This document shows positions 1 to 4,930 of a DNA stretch of 13,804 bases, in pieces; position 1 is the first letter of the stretch; each line of letters opens with the position of its first letter. A program made the position numbers and the translations under genes. The DNA is from an uncultured Clostridia bacterium (lineage in GTDB: Bacteria > Bacillota > Clostridia > Lachnospirales > Lachnospiraceae), in the NCBI GenBank assembly GCA_946611595.1, contig CAMODY010000032.1, forward strand, positions 1 through 13,804. The letters are read 5' to 3'. The notes beneath the pieces are model-generated. The model was not told the DNA's origin. It did no database searches and worked only from the letters and a program-made list of their open reading frames with translations.

Positions 1-885
1 GACGAGTACGATGATTATGAAGACGAGTATGAGGATGGAAAAGGCAAAAAGAAAGATCCATCCCGTAAGAAGCTTGATAAGATCCTTTTGATCTGCGGTA
101 TCGTAGCCGGTGCGATCATTTTGATCGTTCTTGGCGTTGTAACGATCCGTGCCATTACCTCTGGTACCGGTGGCTGCGGAGGATCATCAAAGCAAAAAGA
201 AGTTGTTGAGATGATCGATGTCGTAGGAAGCGATGCCCAGACTGCAAAAACGAGACTTGAAGAACTTGGACTTACGGTAGAACTTAAATATGAAACCAGT
301 GATACCGTAGAAGAAGAGCATGTCATCAGTCAGTCTGTTAAGGCAGGTACTAAGGTGGATGCAAAATCCAAAGTTGTGCTTACTGTAAGTTCCGGACAGG
401 ATGCGATCACTCTTGCAGACTATACCGGAAAGACGCAGTCTGAAGCACAGGAAGCATTGATCAAACTTGGTATTCAGGTGAAAGTTACCACGAAATACAG
501 CGATAATGTAGATACGGGTAAAGTCATTGAGACAAATCCGAAGGCCGGAGAGAAGATCGCCAAGAGCACTGTTGTAGAGTTGATCGTAAGCCGCGGAAAA
601 GAAACCAAACAGGTAACGGTTCCGCAGCTGGTCGGAAGCTCACAGGGAGATGCAGAGGCTGCACTGATCAATGGCGGATTCAATTACCACATCGTAACCC
701 AGGAAGCTGCAGGACAGGGAGGCATTGTTATCAATCAGTCTTTAGCTGCAGGCTCATCCGTTGATCAAGGCACAGAGATAACGATCACAGTTGGTGTGGA
801 ACCGCAGACCACAGAACCTCCGACAGAGCCTCCTACAGAGCCTCCAACAGAAGCACCACCGGAGACAACAACTGAAGCAGGCTGA
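1..885 (+). CDS. prkC: PASTA-domain Ser/Thr protein kinase, C-terminal part (5' end outside window)
   Basis: The reading frame is open from base 1, so the N-terminal kinase domain lies upstream and is not seen; 294 residues remain. In order: an acidic, tyrosine-containing cytosolic stretch (residues 1-12), a basic stop-transfer segment (14-27), one membrane helix (about 28-49), three PASTA repeats (about 72-134, 139-201, 207-267) and a Thr/Pro/Glu-rich tail (268-294). One membrane pass followed by tandem PASTA repeats is the hallmark of PrkC/StkP/PknB kinases, which sense muropeptides or lipid II outside the cell and phosphorylate division, cell-wall and translation proteins inside. The next genes are rsgA and rpe, as in the Bacillus subtilis prpC-prkC-cpgA-rpe cluster, which supports the call although no catalytic residue is visible. 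The first apparent start (TTG at 88) lies inside the membrane helix and is not a real start. The symbol is by family and context. Confidence 0.9.
   Translation, partial: DEYDDYEDEYEDGKGKKKDPSRKKLDKILLICGIVAGAIILIVLGVVTIRAITSGTGGCGGSSKQKEVVEMIDVVGSDAQTAKTRLEELGLTVELKYETSDTVEEEHVISQSVKAGTKVDAKSKVVLTVSSGQDAITLADYTGKTQSEAQEALIKLGIQVKVTTKYSDNVDTGKVIETNPKAGEKIAKSTVVELIVSRGKETKQVTVPQLVGSSQGDAEAALINGGFNYHIVTQEAAGQGGIVINQSLAAGSSVDQGTEITITVGVEPQTTEPPTEPPTEPPTEAPPETTTEAG
811..858 (+). repeat. 12-bp tandem repeat encoding TEPP units
   Basis: Four consecutive 12-bp units, roughly ACAGAGCCTCCN with the last one degenerate, encode TEPP-TEPP-TEPP-TEAP at the extreme C-terminus of the PASTA kinase. The period is a multiple of three, so copy-number changes would keep the frame. 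It probably forms an extended Pro-rich stalk at the wall-facing end. Confidence 0.8.
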
Positions 886-947
886 GAAAATACGCATCCG
901 ACATTAAAGCTGGATAGATTAAGATAAAGCAAGGAAACAGGTAAGAT

Positions 948-1847
948 ATGGAAGGTAAAATCGTAAAAGCACTTTCAGGTTTCTATTATGTAAGAACTGA
1001 AAATAAAGCACTCTATGAGTGCAAAGCAAAAGGCGCATTCAGAAATGAAAATATCACTCCGTTAGTAGGAGACGACGTCACATTTGATGTGATCAGTGAG
1101 TTTGAAAAGACAGGTAATGTTACGGATATCAAACCGAGAAAAAATTCCCTGATCCGTCCGGCAGTTGCGAATGTTGATCAGGCTATGGTCGTATTTTCCG
1201 TTCGTACGCCGAATCCAAACTTAAGCACTTTAGACCGCTTCCTTGTATTAATGCAGAAGCAGAATATTGAGACGATCATTGTTTTCAATAAAAAAGATCT
1301 TGCAAAAGGGGACGACATTAAGAACCTGAAAAAGACCTATAAGAACGCAGGCTGCAAAGTATTCTTTATTGCAGCAGGCAGCGATAGACCTGGTCTTTTC
1401 ATGCTGAAGCAGAAACTGAAAAACAAGATTACGGTCATGGCCGGTCCATCCGGCGTTGGTAAGTCAACACTGCTTAACACATTGGCATATGGTACAAGAA
1501 CAGAAGAGCAGGCAGCAGTTGGTTCTATCAGCAGCAAGATCGGAAGAGGAAAACATACGACCCGTCATAATGAGATCTTTGATCTTGGTAAAGGTATTAA
1601 GATCGTAGATACTCCGGGCTTTACCTCCTTGTTAGTCGATGAGAATGATTTTGCAAAAGAAGAGCTTTATACAGCCTTCCCGGAATTTGCTCCATATATC
1701 GGACAGTGTAAATTTAAAGACTGTTCCCATATTAAGGCGAAAGACTGTGCAGTTGAAAAAGCTGTCGCAGACGGAAATATTCCACAGACCCGCTATAACA
1801 GCTACAAAGCCATTTACGAAGAGTTAAAGGCAAAGAAAAAATATTAA
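948..1847 (+). CDS. rsgA: Small-ribosomal-subunit biogenesis GTPase RsgA
   Basis: 299 residues, near the usual family length. RsgA (YjeQ/CpgA/YloQ) is a circularly permuted GTPase that binds the 30S subunit late in assembly and hydrolyses GTP to check the decoding centre. The permuted order is visible: an N-terminal OB-fold, then G4 NKKD (residues 114-117), then G1 GPSGVGKS (166-173), then G3 DTPGF (221-225). The C-terminal zinc-binding knuckle follows with C254, C259, H261 and C267 in the family pattern C-x4-C-x-H-x5-C. The start is supported by AAGGAAA 5-10 bases or so upstream. It lies 62 bases after the PASTA kinase with no terminator between, so the two are probably co-transcribed; in B. 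subtilis CpgA is a PrkC substrate. A strong terminator-like hairpin follows. Confidence 0.97.
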   Translation: MEGKIVKALSGFYYVRTENKALYECKAKGAFRNENITPLVGDDVTFDVISEFEKTGNVTDIKPRKNSLIRPAVANVDQAMVVFSVRTPNPNLSTLDRFLVLMQKQNIETIIVFNKKDLAKGDDIKNLKKTYKNAGCKVFFIAAGSDRPGLFMLKQKLKNKITVMAGPSGVGKSTLLNTLAYGTRTEEQAAVGSISSKIGRGKHTTRHNEIFDLGKGIKIVDTPGFTSLLVDENDFAKEELYTAFPEFAPYIGQCKFKDCSHIKAKDCAVEKAVADGNIPQTRYNSYKAIYEELKAKKKY

Positions 1848-1854
1848 GAGAATG

Positions 1855-1881
1855 AGGCGCATGTTTTCATGCGCCTTTTTT
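1855..1881 (+). terminator. Intrinsic terminator between rsgA and rpe
   Basis: A perfect 8-bp stem GGCGCATG (1856-1863) / CATGCGCC (1868-1875) with a TTTT loop, extended by one A-T pair, is followed by six T (1876-1881). This is the standard rho-independent form. The rpe ribosome binding site begins at the next base, so any transcript reaching rpe must read through it. Confidence 0.85.
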
Positions 1882-1886
1882 AGGAG
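1882..1886 (+). promoter_or_regulatory. rpe ribosome binding site abutting the terminator T-run
   Basis: AGGAG lies 6 bases before the rpe ATG and starts directly after the terminator's last T. Only 11 bases separate the T-run from the start codon, leaving no room for a promoter. The position fixes the rpe start at 1893. Confidence 0.8.
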
Positions 1887-1892
1887 ACCGAC

Positions 1893-2549
1893 ATGAATAT
1901 TTTGGCACCATCGATTTTATCAGCAGATTTTAAAAATTTAGGCAAACAGCTCACAGAGATTGCAGAAAACGGAGCAGAGTATGTTCACGTTGATGTGATG
2001 GATGGAATGTTTGTTCCGAGTATTTCTTTTGGAATGCCGGTCATGAAATCCATTCGTCCGGCGACGGATAAAGTATTTGATGTACATTTAATGATTGAAG
2101 AGCCGATCCGCTACATTAAAGAGTTTAAAGAAGCCGGAGCGGATATCATCACGATCCACTATGAAGCATGTAAAGATGTAGGCGCTACTCTTAAAGCAAT
2201 CAAAGATGAAGGACTTAAAACCGGCCTTTCGATCAAACCGAAAACAGATGTAAATGTAGTCAAAGAGTTTCTGCCGCTTTGCGATATGATCCTTCTTATG
2301 AGTGTAGAGCCGGGCTTTGGAGGACAGAAATTTATTGATGGTTCTTTAGAAAGAGCTGCACAGCTTAAGGCATTCATTGATGAATCAGGTCTTCCGATCG
2401 ATCTGGAGATTGATGGCGGAATCAACATGGATAATGTTTCAGCTGTGTTAGATGCCGGCGTTAATGTTATTGTTGCAGGTAGTGCGGTATTTAAAGACCC
2501 AGCCGGCAACACGAAAAAATTTATGGAGATCCTGAACAGCCGGGGATAG
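1893..2549 (+). CDS. rpe: Ribulose-phosphate 3-epimerase
   Basis: 218 residues, the normal length for this TIM-barrel enzyme, which interconverts D-ribulose 5-phosphate and D-xylulose 5-phosphate in the pentose phosphate pathway. Family landmarks are all present: APSILSADF near the N-terminus, VHVDVMDG (metal ligands H32 and D34), DVHLM (H65), the phosphate-binding segment SVEPGFGGQ, and EIDGGIN with catalytic D174. The start is fixed by AGGAG six bases upstream. It follows rsgA as in the classic Firmicute cluster, but from across a perfect terminator hairpin, and is followed 48 bases later by pfkA. No promoter was recognised directly upstream, so expression probably depends on read-through. 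Confidence 0.97.
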   Translation: MNILAPSILSADFKNLGKQLTEIAENGAEYVHVDVMDGMFVPSISFGMPVMKSIRPATDKVFDVHLMIEEPIRYIKEFKEAGADIITIHYEACKDVGATLKAIKDEGLKTGLSIKPKTDVNVVKEFLPLCDMILLMSVEPGFGGQKFIDGSLERAAQLKAFIDESGLPIDLEIDGGINMDNVSAVLDAGVNVIVAGSAVFKDPAGNTKKFMEILNSRG

Positions 2550-2597
2550 GAACCGGATTGCAGAGACGAGTTGTAAACAAAGAAAACAGGTGAGGAT

Positions 2598-3572
2598 ATG
2601 AGTGAGCTAAAGATCAAAAAAATCGGAGTACTTACCAGCGGAGGAGACGCGCCGGGAATGAACGCGGCGATCCGTGCGCTTGTCCGTGCGGGCATACGCG
2701 AAGGCTATGAGATGTATGGCGTGCGCCGGGGATATAAAGGCCTTCTGGAAGGAGATATTATTCCGCTCGGAACGAGAGATGTTTCTGAGATCATCCACCG
2801 CGGCGGAACGATCTTAATGACTGCAAGATCAAAAGAGTTTGTGGATAAAGAAGGGCAGGAAAAAGCGAAAGAGATCATGAAGGTCTATGAGCTGGATGCA
2901 CTTGTTGTTATCGGTGGTGATGGCTCTTTCCGTGGAGCATACGCTCTTTCCAAGCTCGGGATCCCGGTCATCGGAATCCCAGGAACGATTGATAATGATG
3001 TATCCTGTACGGACTACTGCATCGGTTTCGACACGGCAATGAATACGGCGCTCGAAGCGATCGATAAGATCCGTGATACGGCTTCCTCACATGAACGCTG
3101 CAGCGTCATCGAAGTTATGGGTCGGGAAGCAGGGTATATCGCGATGAATGTCGGAATGGCCTGTGGAGCGGAAGTGATCCTGATCCCGGAAGTGAAATAC
3201 AGTCTGGAAAAAGATGTCTATCGGATCATCTTAGAAGGCAGAAATGTCGGAAAACATCACTATATCGTGATCGTTGCGGAAGGAGCCGGCGATGCTCCGG
3301 AGATCGCGAAAAAGATCGAAGAGTTTACCGGCATCGAGACGAGAACGACAGTTCTCGGATATGTCCAGAGAGGTGGCAGCCCGACAGTGAAGGACAGGAT
3401 CGCAGCTTCGATGATGGGAATCAAAGCCATTGACTGTATTGCGAATGGAAAGACAAACCGGCTGATCGTTGAGCAGGGCGGCGAGATCAAAGACATCGAT
3501 ATCAAAAAAGGCATGGCAATGAAAAAGACGATCGCGGCAGAAACACTCAAGGAAAACCTGAGATTATTCTAG
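2598..3572 (+). CDS. pfkA: ATP-dependent 6-phosphofructokinase
   Basis: 324 residues, close to the 319-320 of the classical bacterial enzyme. It phosphorylates fructose 6-phosphate to fructose 1,6-bisphosphate, the committed step of glycolysis. Visible motifs: TSGGDAPGMNAAIR (residues 13-26), GGDGS (106-110), PGTIDND (128-134, catalytic D132), MGREAGY and GYVQRGGSP. Glycines at 109 and 129 correspond to E. coli G104 and G124, the pair that marks ATP-using rather than pyrophosphate-using enzymes. Arginines 26 and 30 match the effector-site arginines R21 and R25, so ADP/PEP-type allostery is plausible. AGGTGAGG gives a good ribosome binding site. The gene sits 48 bases after rpe without a terminator between, so rpe-pfkA looks like one unit joining pentose phosphate and glycolytic flux. 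Confidence 0.97.
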   Translation: MSELKIKKIGVLTSGGDAPGMNAAIRALVRAGIREGYEMYGVRRGYKGLLEGDIIPLGTRDVSEIIHRGGTILMTARSKEFVDKEGQEKAKEIMKVYELDALVVIGGDGSFRGAYALSKLGIPVIGIPGTIDNDVSCTDYCIGFDTAMNTALEAIDKIRDTASSHERCSVIEVMGREAGYIAMNVGMACGAEVILIPEVKYSLEKDVYRIILEGRNVGKHHYIVIVAEGAGDAPEIAKKIEEFTGIETRTTVLGYVQRGGSPTVKDRIAASMMGIKAIDCIANGKTNRLIVEQGGEIKDIDIKKGMAMKKTIAAETLKENLRLF

Positions 3573-3610
3573 TTCGAAATCATTCTATTTACGATAACTA
3601 TTTAGTGATA

Positions 3611-3647
3611 AAAACACCCCTCCCTTTCTTGTAAGGAGGGGTGTTTT
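3611..3647. terminator. Bidirectional intrinsic terminator between pfkA and queA
   Basis: A 13-bp perfect stem, AAAACACCCCTCC (3611-3623) with GGAGGGGTGTTTT (3635-3647), encloses an 11-base loop. The A-run at one foot and T-run at the other make it work on both strands. It lies between the convergent ends of pfkA and queA and serves both. Confidence 0.92.
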
Positions 3648-3708
3648 GTAATTCTTAAGTAAGGATTACGTGCTGTTTAGCTTCTTAAATGATAAGCATG
3701 CAGCAGCC

Positions 3709-4746
3709 TTAATTCTGAAGATCTGTCAGGAACATGGCATCTCCAAACGAAAAGAAGCGGTATCGCTCCTTGATCGCCTCCTGATACGCATTCAGGATGA
3801 TCTCCCTGGAGGAGAAAGCGCTGACTAGCATGACCAGAGTCGACTCCGGAAGATGGAAGTTTGTGATCAGGCAGTCCGTGATCTTAAACTGGTATCCCGG
3901 GTAAATAAAGATATCTGTCCATCCGGATGAGGCATCTAAACTGCCGTCTTCGTTTGCTGCAGACTCGAGCGTTCTGGTCGATGTGGTACCGACGCAGATG
4001 ATGCGTCCTCCGGCAGCCTTTGTTTGATTGATCTTATCCGCTGCTTCCTGCGTTACAATATAGTATTCAGAATGCATCTTATGATCTAAGATGTTTTCCT
4101 CTTTTACCGGCCTGAAAGTACCAAGGCCTACATGCAGTGTCACGCGTGCAATTACGATGCCGCGGGATTCAATATCAGCTAATAGTTCTTTCGTGAAATG
4201 AAGGCCTGCTGTCGGAGCAGCAGCGCTGCCGTCATGCTCCGCATAGACCGTCTGATAGCGGTTCTTGTCTTTGAGCTGGTGAGTAATATATGGCGGAAGC
4301 GGCATCTGACCAAGCTGGTCTAAAATCTCTTCAAAGATGCCATCAAAGGAAAAACGGATGATCCGGTTTCCGTCCTCTAAGACATCGATGATCTCTCCTT
4401 CTAAAATACCATCACCAAAATAAAACTTGTGTCCTGTTCGGCACTTCTTTCCTGGCTTTACGATACACTCCCAGTCGGTATCTGACTTACGCGTAAGGAG
4501 CAGGATCTCGACCATGGCGCCGGTATCCTGCCTTGTTCCAAAGAGACGGGCCGGAATGACCTTTGTATCATTAATGACCAGGCAATCGCCCGGACGCAGA
4601 TAGTCCGTAATGTTTTTAAAGATCTCGTGTTTTAATTCTCCCGTTTTCCTGTCCACAACAAGAAGCCTGGAAGACGAGCGGTCTTCGAGCGGATCCTGTG
4701 CGATCAGTTCTTTCGGAAGATCATAGTAAAAATCGTGTAAGTTCAT
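3709..4746 (-). CDS. queA: S-adenosylmethionine:tRNA ribosyltransferase-isomerase
   Basis: 345 residues from the chosen start, the usual QueA length. QueA transfers the ribosyl part of S-adenosylmethionine to preQ1 at position 34 of tRNAs with GUN anticodons, making epoxyqueuosine. Conserved segments seen: LHDFYYDLPKELIAQ at the N-terminus, DRSSSRLL, GDCLVINDTKVIPARL, MPLPPYI, DGSAAAPTAGLHFT, HVGLGTFRPV, GTTSTRTLES and FHLPESTLVMLVSAF. The frame opens further upstream (TTG at 4800), but the family begins at M-x-L-x-D-F, so the ATG at 4744-4746 is preferred; a second ATG is directly before it. Neither has a clear Shine-Dalgarno sequence. No other queuosine gene (tgt, queG) is in the window. 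It is a single-gene minus-strand unit inside a plus-strand region. Confidence 0.95.
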   Translation of the reverse strand: MNLHDFYYDLPKELIAQDPLEDRSSSRLLVVDRKTGELKHEIFKNITDYLRPGDCLVINDTKVIPARLFGTRQDTGAMVEILLLTRKSDTDWECIVKPGKKCRTGHKFYFGDGILEGEIIDVLEDGNRIIRFSFDGIFEEILDQLGQMPLPPYITHQLKDKNRYQTVYAEHDGSAAAPTAGLHFTKELLADIESRGIVIARVTLHVGLGTFRPVKEENILDHKMHSEYYIVTQEAADKINQTKAAGGRIICVGTTSTRTLESAANEDGSLDASSGWTDIFIYPGYQFKITDCLITNFHLPESTLVMLVSAFSSREIILNAYQEAIKERYRFFSFGDAMFLTDLQN

Positions 4747-4756
4747 CATGCCCGCT

Positions 4757-4765
4757 ATTCTAACA
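4757..4765 (-). promoter_or_regulatory. Candidate extended -10 promoter for queA
   Basis: Reading the minus strand, TGT-TAGAAT is an extended -10 element (five of six bases of TATAAT plus TG). No convincing -35 box is found 16-18 bases upstream. Only seven bases separate it from the first ATG, so transcription would begin within a few bases of the start codon. Confidence 0.45.
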
Positions 4766-4814
4766 TAGATTCCGTGAAATACCATAGGAAAATAGAACAA
4801 AGAGGATTGAATAA

Positions 4815-4843
4815 TTGCGATGAGATGGGAATCATGGTACTAT
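4815..4843 (+). promoter_or_regulatory. Candidate promoter for the DUF853 ATPase gene
   Basis: TTGCGA (4815-4820) and TACTAT (4838-4843) each match four of six consensus bases, are exactly 17 bases apart, and the second is preceded by TG-G in extended -10 position. Transcription would start near 4850, giving a leader of about 80 bases. The -10 lies inside a perfect inverted repeat. Confidence 0.5.
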
Positions 4844-4854
4844 TAACCATGATT
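4830..4854. promoter_or_regulatory. Perfect 9+9 bp inverted repeat, candidate operator
   Basis: AATCATGGT (4830-4838) and ACCATGATT (4846-4854) are exact reverse complements around a 7-base A/T-rich spacer. The repeat covers the proposed -10 and start point of the plus-strand promoter, the usual place for a dimeric repressor site. No T-run follows, so a terminator is unlikely. I cannot name the regulator. Confidence 0.5.
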
Positions 4855-4868
4855 TAAAAGTCAGAGGA

Positions 4869-4899
4869 AGGTCTTGAGAAAAAAGGATGCTCAGGACTT
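4869..4899 (+). other. Leader hairpin upstream of the DUF853 gene
   Basis: In the RNA, AGGTCTTGAG (4869-4878) can pair with CTCAGGACTT (4890-4899) over ten pairs including two G-U, with an 11-base A-rich loop. There is no following U-run. It ends 19 bases before the AGGAGGT ribosome binding site (4919-4925) and does not cover it. Confidence 0.35.
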
Positions 4900-4930
4900 A
4901 TAGTTATGCAGAATCATCAGGAGGTATGGA

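Noticed and set aside
88..90. TTG as the start of the PASTA protein
   Set aside because: The frame is open to base 1 and the TTG is a leucine codon inside the membrane helix; the gene continues upstream of the window.
2159..2695. 178-codon open frame on the minus strand opposite rpe
   Set aside because: It is a shadow of rpe and the start of pfkA with no recognisable domain or ribosome binding site.
3585..3604. CTATTTA direct repeat after pfkA
   Set aside because: Two 7-base copies in A/T-rich spacer DNA with no flanking structure; no sign of an insertion or attachment site.
4747..4800. Longer queA start at TTG 4800
   Set aside because: It would add 18 residues not typical of QueA, has no ribosome binding site, and covers the candidate promoter.
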